The position numbers and the translations under genes are program-made. Below the pieces are notes generated by a model that had not been told where the DNA came from, did not search any database, and was given only the letters and a program-made list of their open reading frames with translations. A stretch of DNA of 64,000 nucleotides from an uncultured Caryophanales bacterium (lineage in GTDB: Bacteria; Bacillota_I; Bacilli_A; RF39; UBA660), in NCBI GenBank assembly GCA_905206805.1, contig CAJLIR010000004.1, positions 28,613-92,612 on the forward strand, written 5' to 3'. Positions 26,976 through 36,052 of this stretch are shown piece by piece (within the stretch, counting starts at the first letter, position 1; every line of letters begins with the position of its first letter).

Positions 26976-27004
26976 ATTATAACATGTATATATTAATATG
27001 TAAA
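26976..27004 (-). promoter_or_regulatory. Promoter of the tail-anchored membrane protein gene
   Basis: -35 TTTACA (26999-27004), 17-bp spacer, -10 TATAAT (26976-26981), 25 bp before the start codon. Confidence 0.65.
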
Positions 27005-27103
27005 TTAACAAATTAAATAATTATCTCATTTATTTAACGATAATACTTTAATTTTAATAATGTCTATATGTTTTCTTCATCTAATTTATACAGCAATAAT
27101 TGC

Positions 27104-27964
27104 TTAAATATCCTGCTTCAAAACTCCTAATCCTAAATAAAATTTTTCACCATTTAACAATTGTTCTTTTATTTTCTTTTGCAAAATAGTTTCTTCAGAT
27201 AGTTTCCTATAATCGCTACATTTATTTATTCCATATACAAAATTCATAATATCATCGGTACATTCTCTTCCATCCTCAACATCAAATAAATTATGAAATA
27301 ATGATATATTTGAATTTCTATCAATAATATTATAAACTTGATTACTTAACAACCATGAATTGCAAAAGTATTTAATTTTATCTAATTTAAATATTTGCTT
27401 TAATCGATCTTTAGAGTCCTTTATCGAACACTTAACCTCTTCTAAATTCAGCTTTCTTCCTTTTGGTATATGAATTTTTACCATAGAAATATTGTTTTCT
27501 GTATCTTCATATTCATACTGTAATCTTCCTATTTCTATAATTCTAATCCTAACAAAATATACCGCCCATAACATTTGTGATATTCTTACACCACTATATT
27601 TTCTATATATTAAATCATTTTCAAAGCATTCTTTTACTCTACATTTATGAATAAGCATTTGGCTTATATCCAATTTATATCTATTCATATTATTTTTATG
27701 AAATTCATAACCTAATATTATCATTAAATTAGTTACGAATGGATTTACATTATTTCCAAACAATTCATTAATATCTTTTATTTCCCATAAACTTTTTATT
27801 CTAGAAAAATCGCTACAATATAAGGTTTCATATACATTTTTAAAATTTTTTTTATAATATTCATTTTGATTTATTTCTTCTGCACATCTATAGCATTCTT
27901 CTATATATGACCTCCCTATATTATAAAATTTAAATGCTTCATCTATTATCTCTTTACTAATCAT
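27104..27964 (-). CDS. GNAT_C-type acyltransferase-domain protein
   Basis: 286 residues. The C-terminal half (HIPKGRKLNLEEVKCSI, YFCNSWLLSNQ, SNISLFHNLFDVED) fits the two-part acyltransferase domain found in many Firmicutes (NAT_N/GNAT_C, formerly DUF5596). The N-terminal helical part matches the same architecture. The acyl acceptor is unknown. Start at 27962-27964 is preferred because AGGTG precedes it; an upstream start has none. It stands alone between non-coding stretches. Confidence 0.6.
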   Translation of the reverse strand: MISKEIIDEAFKFYNIGRSYIEECYRCAEEINQNEYYKKNFKNVYETLYCSDFSRIKSLWEIKDINELFGNNVNPFVTNLMIILGYEFHKNNMNRYKLDISQMLIHKCRVKECFENDLIYRKYSGVRISQMLWAVYFVRIRIIEIGRLQYEYEDTENNISMVKIHIPKGRKLNLEEVKCSIKDSKDRLKQIFKLDKIKYFCNSWLLSNQVYNIIDRNSNISLFHNLFDVEDGRECTDDIMNFVYGINKCSDYRKLSEETILQKKIKEQLLNGEKFYLGLGVLKQDI

Positions 27965-28161
27965 TTTTTCACCTATTCCTACTCCATCTTCAATCATTTT
28001 TTGAACATCTATGATAGATCATTTAATCATATAATCTTTTAATATTTTTGTGGCCCAAATTCTAAATTTTGTTGCTTTCTTAGAATTAACTCTATAACCT
28101 ACTATAATTATTCATATAAAAAATCGAATTATCTATTTACATTTCAATTGCCCACTTTTTG

Positions 28162-28186
28162 AACTACCGAGAAATTCTCGGTAGTT
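28162..28186. repeat. Perfect 12-bp inverted repeat
   Basis: AACTACCGAGAA and TTCTCGGTAGTT are separated by a single base. No T-run follows directly on either strand (the plus side continues GAACTTTTATCC). It could be an operator, a weak terminator or a dispersed repeat. Confidence 0.55.
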
Positions 28187-28343
28187 GAACTTTTATCCAA
28201 TTAAATTTTTCAAAATACCACTTTTTTAATTTTATAAATCTCTAAAATTTATTCTTTTCGATGTAGCACTGATACACATTCAACATGATATGTTCATTAA
28301 TAATAAATAGTTGCTTTTTATCTGTTTGGGTATAACTGACTAC

Positions 28344-28384
28344 TACATAATAAACACTTTTAATTGTTGAATGTTTATTATGTA
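28344..28384. repeat. 13-bp inverted repeat after the LD-carboxypeptidase gene
   Basis: TACATAATAAACA and TGTTTATTATGTA flank a 15-nt loop, 14 bp past the stop of the LD-carboxypeptidase gene. It probably acts as a transcript-end hairpin, although a T-run is missing. Confidence 0.5.
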
Positions 28385-28397
28385 TATATCAATTTTC

Positions 28398-29312
28398 TCA
28401 ATTTAAAATTTTTCCTATTATTTCAACTTTATCATTATCTATTTTAATATCAGCACCAATAGGAATAACACTATTTACTATCTTATGTCCAAAATCATTA
28501 CATTTTATTATTGGAAAACTATATTCTTTAGTATATTCAAGTATTATATCTTCCATTTGAGGATATTTACTTTCATCTTTCTGTAAATCATAATTATAAC
28601 CAATCACTATTCCTTTTATTTTATCAAATATACCATATTGTTTTAAATGGGCAAATCTTCTTTGGCATTCATTTATAGATGTTCTATAACTTTCTATAAA
28701 TAATATATTACTTTCCATATTTGGTAAAAATTCTGTGCCAAGCAAATACATCATACAAGCCAAATTTGTACCAATTATTTTACCTTCAACAGTACCATTT
28801 TTAATTAATTGTTTTGTACCATTATTAAACCTATCTAATTTTTGGTTAATAAAAGCATCTATAAATACTTTATATTGTTCTTCTGCATAGTCTAAACCAA
28901 ATGAAAGAAAATCCGGCCCACTAAAAGTTATTAATCCTGTCTTTTTATAAATAGCTTGAAGTAATACTGTTATATCACTATAACCTAGCAGTATCTTAGG
29001 ATGCTTTTTTATTTCTTCATAATCTAATAAATCAATAAATGTATTGCAAGTTTCACCACCTTCTAAACATATTATTGCTTTAACATCATCATCTTTAAAC
29101 ATATTCATAAAATCTTCTGCTTTTTGTTCTCTTGTACCACATGAGCCATAATAATCTTCTTTTATATATTTTCCAAATTTTATCTTAAAACCTTTAGTAA
29201 TTAAAAATTTTTCTGCTTTTTTAAAATCATCAAATCTATTATTTAATGCTAAGCTATTAGATACCCCTACAACACCGATTGTATCTCCGTAATTTAATCT
29301 ATTTGCTAACAT
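28398..29312 (-). CDS. S66-family LD-carboxypeptidase / MccF-like peptidase
   Basis: 304 residues, normal for the family. The serine nucleophile motif GYSDIT, the ICLEGGETCNTF stretch before it, the glutamate in FIESYR and the histidine in NDFGH provide the Ser-Glu-His triad of S66 peptidases. LdcA members trim the tetrapeptide of recycled peptidoglycan; MccF members hydrolyse microcin C-type nucleotide peptides. Sequence alone does not separate them here. No signal peptide, so cytoplasmic. Start ATG is preceded by AAAGGAT. Confidence 0.85.
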   Translation of the reverse strand: MLANRLNYGDTIGVVGVSNSLALNNRFDDFKKAEKFLITKGFKIKFGKYIKEDYYGSCGTREQKAEDFMNMFKDDDVKAIICLEGGETCNTFIDLLDYEEIKKHPKILLGYSDITVLLQAIYKKTGLITFSGPDFLSFGLDYAEEQYKVFIDAFINQKLDRFNNGTKQLIKNGTVEGKIIGTNLACMMYLLGTEFLPNMESNILFIESYRTSINECQRRFAHLKQYGIFDKIKGIVIGYNYDLQKDESKYPQMEDIILEYTKEYSFPIIKCNDFGHKIVNSVIPIGADIKIDNDKVEIIGKILN

Positions 29313-29315
29313 AAT

Positions 29316-29375
29316 TCATATCCTTTCTTTTTCAATTATACAATCCATACCACCTAATATGGTATGAGGAAACAT
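29316..29375 (-). CDS. Possible 19-residue leader ORF ahead of the S66 peptidase
   Basis: The frame reads MFPHTILGGMDCIIEKERI and stops 3 bp before the peptidase start codon. GAGGAG lies only 3 nt before its ATG, a short spacing. The DNA includes a CATACCA/TGGTATG hairpin. It may be a coupling leader peptide, the remnant of a lost gene, or chance. Confidence 0.2.
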   Translation of the reverse strand: MFPHTILGGMDCIIEKERI

Positions 29376-29497
29376 ATTCTCCTCAAACAACCTTCTTAAA
29401 TTTTTTCTGTTTTTTGATGAAAATTAGTGTTTTTTTATCAAAAATGTGCTTTTTTTAATAGGCACTGAACAGTTAATTTTCGTCTTAATATAAGGCT

Positions 29498-30724
29498 TTA
29501 TTTAAGTTTAAGCACCACAACACACTCTACGTGTTTAGTATTCGGAAACATATCGACAGGAGTAACTTCAATTACATTATAATAATCACTAAGTATTTTT
29601 AAATCACGAGCTAATGTAACTGGATCACAGGAAACGTAAATAACTTTACAAGGTTTTATATTTATAATACCTTGAATAGTTTGCGTGTTTAATCCGAACC
29701 TTGGTGGGTCAACTATTATCACATCAATATCACTAGTAACATTTTCAAAAGATAATTCACTACTACCACAATAAAAACTGGCATTGTAAACATTATTTAT
29801 TTTTAAATTGTCTTGAGCATTCATAATCGCATATTTATTAATTTCATATCCAACAACATTTTTTACATATTTACTTATATATATACCAATTGTCCCAGTA
29901 CCACAATATAAATCTAAAACATTTTCATTTCCTTTAAAATTACCATACTCTATTATTTTATTATATAATTTTTCACACATTATAGTATTAACTTGAAAAA
30001 ATGAATCTGGTGAAATTTTAAAAATATAATCACCTATTTTTTCTTCTAAATATTCTAAACCATATACTAACTTATAATTATTTTTTTCATTTATATATAT
30101 TGAATCAACAAAATCCTGAATATTTTTTATATCACAGTTCACATGATTGCCTTTAAAAATAATCATAACATTATCATTATAAAAACTATTTCTTATAACA
30201 ATTTGTTCTATATTATCTAAATTAATATTTTCTTGAATTATAGATAAAATCTTATTTATTTTCTTACTAGAAATTAAACAATTATTAATTGGAACTAAAT
30301 CATAACTATTTTTACCATATAAACCAATTTTTTTATCAACTTGAAGAGTTAATTTATTTCTATAATTGAACTGATTTTCATATATATTTAAAATAGACTT
30401 TACCTTACTTCTATCTACATTAGCAAATCTTTCAAGTATCTCTTTTACCTTTTCTTCTTTAAACTTAAGTTGATCACTATAACTTATATTTTGCAAATCA
30501 CATCCACCGCATTTATCAAAATAAGGACACTCTGGTTTAATTCTATTTAAACTATATTTAACGAATTTTGACACAGTTGCAACCGAATAATTTTTTTTAT
30601 TTTTTTTTATACAAATATTTACTATATCACCAGGAACGGTATTTTCTACAAAAACAGTTTTACCATCCATATAGCAAATACCCCTTCCCTCATGATCAAA
30701 TTTTATAATTTCAACATTTTCCAT
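29498..30724 (-). CDS. rumA: RNA (uracil-5-)-methyltransferase, RumA/RlmCD family
   Basis: About 408 residues. An N-terminal TRAM domain (about 1-55), an Fe-S cysteine cluster CPYFDKCGGCDLQ near 69-81 with a later Cys (NNCLIS), SAM motifs VLDLYCGTGTIG and DVIIVDPPRFGL, the catalytic Cys in VIYVSCDPVTLARDL and the C-terminal Glu in KHVECVVVLK are all present. The family makes m5U in 23S rRNA; Firmicutes members (RlmCD) may modify two positions. Start at ATG 30724 is chosen over a GTG four codons upstream; neither has a strong RBS. Confidence 0.9.
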   Translation of the reverse strand: MENVEIIKFDHEGRGICYMDGKTVFVENTVPGDIVNICIKKNKKNYSVATVSKFVKYSLNRIKPECPYFDKCGGCDLQNISYSDQLKFKEEKVKEILERFANVDRSKVKSILNIYENQFNYRNKLTLQVDKKIGLYGKNSYDLVPINNCLISSKKINKILSIIQENINLDNIEQIVIRNSFYNDNVMIIFKGNHVNCDIKNIQDFVDSIYINEKNNYKLVYGLEYLEEKIGDYIFKISPDSFFQVNTIMCEKLYNKIIEYGNFKGNENVLDLYCGTGTIGIYISKYVKNVVGYEINKYAIMNAQDNLKINNVYNASFYCGSSELSFENVTSDIDVIIVDPPRFGLNTQTIQGIINIKPCKVIYVSCDPVTLARDLKILSDYYNVIEVTPVDMFPNTKHVECVVVLKLK

Positions 30725-30799
30725 CAAAATTAACACCCATTTCTAAAAATATTCATAAATAGTTTAACACTTTTTTTTAATTTGTACAAACTAACAAGA

Positions 30800-30828
30800 T
30801 TGCCATTTATATATATATGTGTTAAAAT
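30800..30828 (+). promoter_or_regulatory. Promoter of the 219-residue membrane protein gene
   Basis: -35 TTGCCA (30800-30805), 17-bp spacer with an AT repeat, -10 TAAAAT (30823-30828), followed by GGAAGTG and the ATG at 30847. Confidence 0.55.
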
Positions 30829-30846
30829 CTATATGGAAGTGAAATC

Positions 30847-31506
30847 ATGGAAAAAGAAACAAAAAACAAATCATTTGTAGAAATAAAAGAAGATAATAAC
30901 AGTAGCAAAAATATCATAGATCCACTAGAAAAATATAAGTATATTGAACCAAAAAAAAAGTTAAATATAAAAAAAATATTAATAATTATTTTTAGTATTA
31001 TTTCAATAATTTTAATTATTATTTTACTAAAAATTGTTGATATTAACTTTAATAAAAGTAAAGAAATTAAGAACACAGAATCCATTAATAAAACAACCTC
31101 TTTTGATACAACAAAACAAAATACAAATGAATCGGATACTATAACCGAAACATTAGTATGTTCAACAAATGAAATTCAAAATAATGTACAAATAGATACA
31201 ATTGTCACCGCAAAATTTCATAATAAAAAATTAAGAGAAGATTCTAATAAAATTACAATAAAACTATTAAATGAAAGCTCAAGAGAAGACTATGATAAAT
31301 ATATTTCAATATTACAAATGTTTTCATTATATTTAACAGAAAATTCTGGATATGACATTACTTATATAGATGACAACAATGAATTTTCATTAGAAATGAT
31401 AACAAAATACCAAAAAGATAAACAAATTGAGAGTAATTTAGAATATGATGAAGATTATGATTCAGTAAAACAAAAATTAATAGAGTTAGGCAATAATTGT
31501 AATTAA
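30847..31506 (+). CDS. Membrane-anchored protein with an outer domain ending in Cys
   Basis: 219 residues: charged cytoplasmic N-terminus (about 1-38), one span (about 39-62), a Ser/Thr/Asn linker, then an extracytoplasmic domain from VCSTNEIQ to LGNNCN. The domain has the same Cys-at-each-end plan, and the same order of strands and helices, as the lipoproteins at 33390 and 46826 (DUF1307/YehR-like), but it is held by a transmembrane helix instead of a lipid. Function unknown. Confidence 0.7.
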   Translation: MEKETKNKSFVEIKEDNNSSKNIIDPLEKYKYIEPKKKLNIKKILIIIFSIISIILIIILLKIVDINFNKSKEIKNTESINKTTSFDTTKQNTNESDTITETLVCSTNEIQNNVQIDTIVTAKFHNKKLREDSNKITIKLLNESSREDYDKYISILQMFSLYLTENSGYDITYIDDNNEFSLEMITKYQKDKQIESNLEYDEDYDSVKQKLIELGNNCN

Positions 31507-31543
31507 AAAAATTAAGTGATAAATAAAATTCACTTAATTTTTT
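31505..31543. terminator. Bidirectional terminator
   Basis: Stem AAATTAAGTGA / TCACTTAATTT with T-runs on both sides, between the convergent genes ending at 31506 and 31542. Confidence 0.7.
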
Positions 31544-32294
31544 ATATTAAAATTAGAATTAGAATTATAGCAATTATAACAATTAAAACTATTCCTACTA
31601 TCATAATTTTCATTAAAGAATTATTTTTCTTTAATTTATTTTTAATTTCTTTTATATCATCAAAATCTTCATCATTAAAATTCATACTAGATGTATAAAA
31701 AGATTTATCTATTTCATTTTTCTCAGAGTCGTCAAGTTTTACTTTAGGAATATCATGCATAACCCTATTTATTGAATCAATTCCTCCAACAACTGTATTT
31801 TCATTATTTGACTTCAAATCGTCTAACAAACCAAGTGACAAATCTCTATCATTTAAATCATTAAGTAATTTAGTACTTGCAATAGTATTTAAAAGTTCAT
31901 TTAAATTTTCATCTTGTTCTTGCTTACTAGCCTTATAAGATTCTATTTTTTTAAGTAAATTAAGCTGTTCCTCTTTTAATTTATGATAATCACTTTTAAT
32001 TATATTACTACTTTTAGCCTTTTCTAATGCTTCATTTATATCATAACTACTATTTTCTTTTTCTTCTACATTTATTTTTCTATTCCTAATTTGATAATTT
32101 TTAGTTTCTATTTTATTTTCGTTATTTAATATTTCGGTTAATTTTGCCGGACTAATTTCATTTACATTAGAAACAGGTCTAATACTATTATAATCTAAAT
32201 TGTTATGAATTTCATTATACAAATCTTTATTTTTATTTGTTCTTCTATTTATAGTATTATCAGTTTGGTAATATTTTTCCATTCTACTAGGCAT
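31542..32294 (-). CDS. Tail-anchored coiled-coil protein
   Basis: 250 residues. Polar and Asn/Lys-rich, with a helical stretch likely to be coiled coil (about 85-125, KLKEEQLNLLKKIESYKAS), and one very hydrophobic C-terminal span (about 228-250). Start at 32292-32294 follows GAGGTG at good spacing. No known family is recognised. Topology suggests a cytoplasmic domain held at the membrane. Confidence 0.65.
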   Translation of the reverse strand: MPSRMEKYYQTDNTINRRTNKNKDLYNEIHNNLDYNSIRPVSNVNEISPAKLTEILNNENKIETKNYQIRNRKINVEEKENSSYDINEALEKAKSSNIIKSDYHKLKEEQLNLLKKIESYKASKQEQDENLNELLNTIASTKLLNDLNDRDLSLGLLDDLKSNNENTVVGGIDSINRVMHDIPKVKLDDSEKNEIDKSFYTSSMNFNDEDFDDIKEIKNKLKKNNSLMKIMIVGIVLIVIIAIILILILI

Positions 32295-32352
32295 ATATCC
32301 CACCTCATTATTATAATGATATCACATTTTTTTGAATTTTAAAATAATTTAC

Positions 32353-32381
32353 TTGCATTTTTAATACTATTTATCTATAAT
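32353..32381 (+). promoter_or_regulatory. Ferredoxin promoter
   Basis: -35 TTGCAT (32353-32358), 17-bp spacer, -10 TATAAT (32376-32381), then AGGAGG ahead of the ATG. Confidence 0.7.
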
Positions 32382-32400
32382 TTTTTATAGGAGGAAATTT

Positions 32401-32607
32401 ATGAAAAATGTTAAAGTAGATAAAGAAAAATGTATAGGTTGTGGTGCTTGTGTTGGTTTAGTAGATGAAGTATTTGAATTTGGAGACGACGATCTTGCTC
32501 AAGTAAAAGATGAAGTTAATTTTAGTAATATGGATGAAGATTTAATTGATGAGGTTAAAGACGCCATTGAAGGGTGTCCTACAGAAGCCATAAGTGAAGA
32601 AAAATAA
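32401..32607 (+). CDS. Single-cluster [4Fe-4S] ferredoxin
   Basis: 68 residues, acidic. CIGCGAC supplies three cluster cysteines and GCPTEAI the fourth, the pattern of single-cluster bacterial ferredoxins (Bacillus Fer type). It serves as a soluble electron carrier. It has its own promoter and terminator, with no linked redox partner gene. Confidence 0.9.
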   Translation: MKNVKVDKEKCIGCGACVGLVDEVFEFGDDDLAQVKDEVNFSNMDEDLIDEVKDAIEGCPTEAISEEK

Positions 32608-32625
32608 GCAAACGCTTATTTTTTT
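32603..32625. terminator. Ferredoxin terminator
   Basis: AATAAGC-AAAC-GCTTATT followed by a T-run. It extends into the end of the convergent rluB. Confidence 0.75.
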
Positions 32626-33332
32626 ATTTCACCATATAATTTTTTTACTTCCTTTAAAGATAAATAACGATATTCACCAGATTTTAATGAATCAATTGTT
32701 AGAAAAGAAATTCTTTCTCTCTTTAATTTTAAAACCTCATATCCAACCGCCTCAAACATCTTTTTTACTTGATGATTTTTACCTTCATGAATAATAATTT
32801 CTACTATAGAGGTATTAGTTTTTTTATCATATTTTTTTAGTCTTACCTTTGCTTTAGATGTTTTAAAATTATCAATATAAACACCTTTTGCTAATTTAAT
32901 TAAAGATTCTTTATCTACAAAACCATTTACTTTAGCAATATACAATTTTTCAATATTATTTTTAGGATGCATTAATAGATTTGCAAGCTCACCATCATTA
33001 GTCAGTAATAATGCTCCTGTTGTATCATAATCAAGCCTACCAACAGGATATAATCTTTTATCTGTATCAATCAAATCAAGAACTGTTTTTCTGCCCTTTT
33101 CATCGTTTGTTGAAGTGATAACCCCTCTTGGTTTATTTAATAAAATATATTCTTTTTGTTCATAAGTTAAAGACTTACCAGAAACTGTTATTGCGTCACT
33201 TTTATCTACACAAGTTCCCAACTCTGTTACAATTTTACCATTAACTTTTACTTCACCATTACATATTAATTCTTCAGCTTTTCTTCTCGAACAATATCCA
33301 CTATTAGCTATAACTTTTTGCAATCTTTCCAC
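32616..33332 (-). CDS. rluB: 23S rRNA pseudouridine synthase RluB-type
   Basis: 238 residues: N-terminal S4 RNA-binding domain (ERLQKVIANSGYCSRRKAEE), then the RsuA/RluB catalytic domain with LLNKPRGVITS, GRLDYDTTGALLLTNDG (catalytic Asp) and HEGKNHQVKKMF. It modifies 23S rRNA in the peptidyl-transferase region. GTG at 33330-33332 is the best start: AGGTGA lies 5 nt upstream and the protein then begins MERLQKV as homologues do. Confidence 0.93.
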   Translation of the reverse strand: MERLQKVIANSGYCSRRKAEELICNGEVKVNGKIVTELGTCVDKSDAITVSGKSLTYEQKEYILLNKPRGVITSTNDEKGRKTVLDLIDTDKRLYPVGRLDYDTTGALLLTNDGELANLLMHPKNNIEKLYIAKVNGFVDKESLIKLAKGVYIDNFKTSKAKVRLKKYDKKTNTSIVEIIIHEGKNHQVKKMFEAVGYEVLKLKRERISFLTIDSLKSGEYRYLSLKEVKKLYGEIKK

Positions 33333-33366
33333 TTCAATCACCTAAAAAGATTATACGTTATCAAGC

Positions 33367-33387
33367 AAAAAAAAGCAAATGCTTTTT
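33367..33387 (-). terminator. Terminator of the small lipoprotein gene
   Basis: Minus-strand AAAGCA-TT-TGCTTT followed by a T-run, directly past the stop of the lipoprotein gene. Confidence 0.65.
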
Positions 33388-33389
33388 CA

Positions 33390-33836
33390 TTATTTACAAC
33401 TATATCCAACATTCTCTAATTTTTTTCTAGCACTAACAAGTTCATTTATTTCATTCTTTGTAACATATATCAATTTTTGAAATAGAGAATCATCTATTTT
33501 TGTTGCATTAACAATTATATCAACATTCAAATTTGTACCTTTTAAATTAGCTTTACATTTTATAGAATTATTAGCATCTGATTCATAGGATTCACAATAC
33601 TTTAAAACTTTCGAATATTCTTCATTTATTTCATCATTTGTATAAAATTCATTAAAACTATATTTAGTCTTAATTTTTATTTGTTTTAAATTTTCCTGAT
33701 TTTTTTCATAAACAAGTTCATAACTTTCACTATAATCATAACCTGCTTTTTTTTCATATTTTTCACATTTTAATTTTGTACTACCACAACCAGTAAATAA
33801 AATTATAGAAAAAATACATATTAAAATTTTTTTCAT
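33390..33836 (-). CDS. Small lipoprotein, DUF1307/YehR-like
   Basis: 148 residues with lipobox LFTGCG and a domain running from LKCEKYEKKAG to a terminal ENVGYSCK. The Cys after the lipobox and the penultimate Cys probably pair. Closely similar in plan to the lipoprotein at 46826-47224 (both end GYSCK). Start at 33834-33836 follows GGTGG. Family function is unknown. Confidence 0.75.
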   Translation of the reverse strand: MKKILICIFSIILFTGCGSTKLKCEKYEKKAGYDYSESYELVYEKNQENLKQIKIKTKYSFNEFYTNDEINEEYSKVLKYCESYESDANNSIKCKANLKGTNLNVDIIVNATKIDDSLFQKLIYVTKNEINELVSARKKLENVGYSCK

Positions 33837-33885
33837 TTTACCACCAATATTAATATTACACTTTATAAAATAAATAGTCAAATTT

Positions 33886-34395
33886 CTAAAACAAAATTTT
33901 CATAATTAATATACTAACTATAATACAAACAATATCAGTCATAATTCCAGCTGTAAGTGCATATTTTGTCCTTTTTATACCAATAGATCCAAAATAAACA
34001 GTTAAAATATAGAATGTGGTATCCGTAGAGCCTTGTAAAATAGATCCTAATGTTCCAATATAAGAATCAGGTCCAAAACCAGCAAAAATATTTGTTAAAA
34101 TTGCTAATGCAGAAGAACCGGATATTGGTCTCATAATTATCATTGGTAAAATTTCATTTGGAAAATTAAAAATATGTATATTATTAAACAGCCATTCAAT
34201 AATTCCACTTTTAAGAAAAATATTAACACCAAAAATCATTGCTAACATAGATGGAAATAAATTAAAAGACATGTCAATACTTTCCTTTGCTCCATCTATA
34301 AATACATCATATATATTTATGCGCTTATATATCCCATAAATAATTACAATTAAAATTATTATTGGAATAATAGCATTTGATATTACTTCTATCAT
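33886..34395 (-). CDS. spmB: Spore maturation protein B
   Basis: 169 residues, about five spans, with nucleoside-transporter-gate (YjiH/Gate-type) features: IMRPISGSSALAILTNIFAGFGPDSYIG. SpmA and SpmB are needed for proper dehydration of the spore core in Bacillus. It overlaps spmA by 4 bp, third gene of dacB-spmA-spmB. Confidence 0.9.
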   Translation of the reverse strand: MIEVISNAIIPIIILIVIIYGIYKRINIYDVFIDGAKESIDMSFNLFPSMLAMIFGVNIFLKSGIIEWLFNNIHIFNFPNEILPMIIMRPISGSSALAILTNIFAGFGPDSYIGTLGSILQGSTDTTFYILTVYFGSIGIKRTKYALTAGIMTDIVCIIVSILIMKILF

Positions 34396-34970
34396 TTGTG
34401 ACTCCTAAAAAGTAATCTATCAATAATAAGTCCAATAAATAAAGATGTAAATGTCACAATTATGCAAGGTAATATAATATTAGTAGGATTATTACTATTA
34501 TACATCATACGAAGACTTATAACAGTAGTTGGAATAAGAGTTAAGCCACATGTATTAATAACCATAAAAGTTATCATACTTCTAGTAGCCTCATTCTTTT
34601 TAGAATTTAATTCTTGCAAAGACTTCATAGCCTTTAATCCAAAAGGTGTTGCAGCATTTCCAAGTCCAAACATATTAGCAATAATATTTGATGAAATATA
34701 ACTAAAGGATTCGTGATTTTTAGGAATTTCTGGGAAAATTTTTGATAAAATCGGATAAATTAAAGAAGAAAATTTAGCTAACAAACCTGATTTTGATGCA
34801 ATATTCATAATTCCTAACCATAATGCCATAACAGGCAAAATTTTAATAATCATATCCAAAGATAATTTAGCACAACTTAATATCTCAGAATTAATACTAT
34901 CTAAATTACCAGTTATACATGAAAAAATTAAACCAAATATTATAAAGAATCCCCATATTTTATTTACCAT
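34392..34970 (-). CDS. spmA: Spore maturation protein A
   Basis: 192 residues, polytopic. The conserved stretch IIANMFGLGNAATPFGLKAM identifies SpmA. Start at ATG 34970 is chosen because GGTGG stands 8 nt upstream; it overlaps the end of dacB. It works with SpmB in spore-core dehydration. Both stop/start overlaps mean the three genes are translated together. Confidence 0.92.
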   Translation of the reverse strand: MVNKIWGFFIIFGLIFSCITGNLDSINSEILSCAKLSLDMIIKILPVMALWLGIMNIASKSGLLAKFSSLIYPILSKIFPEIPKNHESFSYISSNIIANMFGLGNAATPFGLKAMKSLQELNSKKNEATRSMITFMVINTCGLTLIPTTVISLRMMYNSNNPTNIILPCIIVTFTSLFIGLIIDRLLFRSHK

Positions 34971-36052
34971 AAATTTTTCCACCATTTAGATATTTTTTGA
35001 TACCATTTATAATCAGTTTTCTGAATTTCTCTAGCATATACATTTGTTTGAAACAACTCTTTATCATTATTCATAACCCTAATAATACCAACAATGTCAT
35101 CATCTTTAATAGATTCGTTTCTATTTAATTCAATTTTCAAATATAAATTATTTTTTTCATTTTTCATAAGAGGATAAGAAAAACTTTCTTTTATATATAA
35201 TTCTTTATCCAAATAATATTTTTCATCATAAATATTTATATCACCGATTTCTAAAAGTTTATATGAAGAATAATTATTATAAGCTTCCTCATATAAGTTT
35301 TTATGGTCTTGAAAATCATTTCCATCATTCAATGTAACCACAACTAAGTTTAACCCTTCATTACTTGCAGTAGTTACTAAAGTTCTTCTAGCTTTCTCAG
35401 TAAAACCTGTTTTACCACCAGTTGTATATTTATAAGTTTTTAATAATTTATTTTTATTATACCAAGCATAAGTATTCATATTTGTAGTTAATACATATTT
35501 TTTTGTTCCAACAATTTTTTTATAAATATCATTTTTCATACAATAACTAGTTAATAATGCCATATCATAAGCACTAGAATAATTTCCTTTATCAGCATCA
35601 AGACCACTTGGATTATTAAATGTTGAATTTTTCATTCCTATTTCTTTAGCTTTTTCATTCATCATTAAAACAAAATCATCGACATTACCACCTACATAAT
35701 TAGCAATTGCAAGTGCTGCATCATTACCACTTCTAAGCATTAAACCATATAATAGATCGATTAGCTTTAATTGCTCACCTTGTTTAATATAAATTCCGGA
35801 ACCATATGCAGGTAAAATTTCATCACCTATAGTTACCACATCTTCAAGTTTTCCACTTTCAATCGCAACAATACAAGTCATTATTTTTGATATTGAAGCA
35901 ACGGACCTAACATTATGAATATCCTTACTATATAATATTCTTAAACTATCCATATCCATTAAAATAGCGCTACTAGCACTACTATCAAATGCTCGTACTT
36001 TAATTGGTAAAACCAAAAAAATAATTAAAATTATTGGCATAACTTTTTTCAT
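34964..36052 (-). CDS. dacB: D-alanyl-D-alanine carboxypeptidase, sporulation type
   Basis: 362 residues with a signal peptide (MKKVMPIILIIFLVLPIKVRA). Penicillin-binding motifs SISK (SxxK), SGN and KTG (GGKTGFT) are all present, followed by the C-terminal beta domain and an amphipathic tail (KWYQKISKWWKNLW) that can hold it to the membrane. It trims pentapeptides and so sets cross-linking. In B. subtilis dacB-spmA-spmB is one mother-cell operon acting on spore cortex; the same order here supports the sporulation assignment over vegetative DacA. Start at 36050-36052 follows AGGTGG. Confidence 0.9.
   Translation of the reverse strand: MKKVMPIILIIFLVLPIKVRAFDSSASSAILMDMDSLRILYSKDIHNVRSVASISKIMTCIVAIESGKLEDVVTIGDEILPAYGSGIYIKQGEQLKLIDLLYGLMLRSGNDAALAIANYVGGNVDDFVLMMNEKAKEIGMKNSTFNNPSGLDADKGNYSSAYDMALLTSYCMKNDIYKKIVGTKKYVLTTNMNTYAWYNKNKLLKTYKYTTGGKTGFTEKARRTLVTTASNEGLNLVVVTLNDGNDFQDHKNLYEEAYNNYSSYKLLEIGDINIYDEKYYLDKELYIKESFSYPLMKNEKNNLYLKIELNRNESIKDDDIVGIIRVMNNDKELFQTNVYAREIQKTDYKWYQKISKWWKNLW

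Larger units (their letters stand above)
27965..28397. other. 433-bp non-coding stretch
   Basis: No credible gene is seen on either strand. It contains a near-perfect 25-bp dyad (28162-28186) and a 13-bp-stem inverted repeat (28344-28384), listed separately. Confidence 0.5.
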
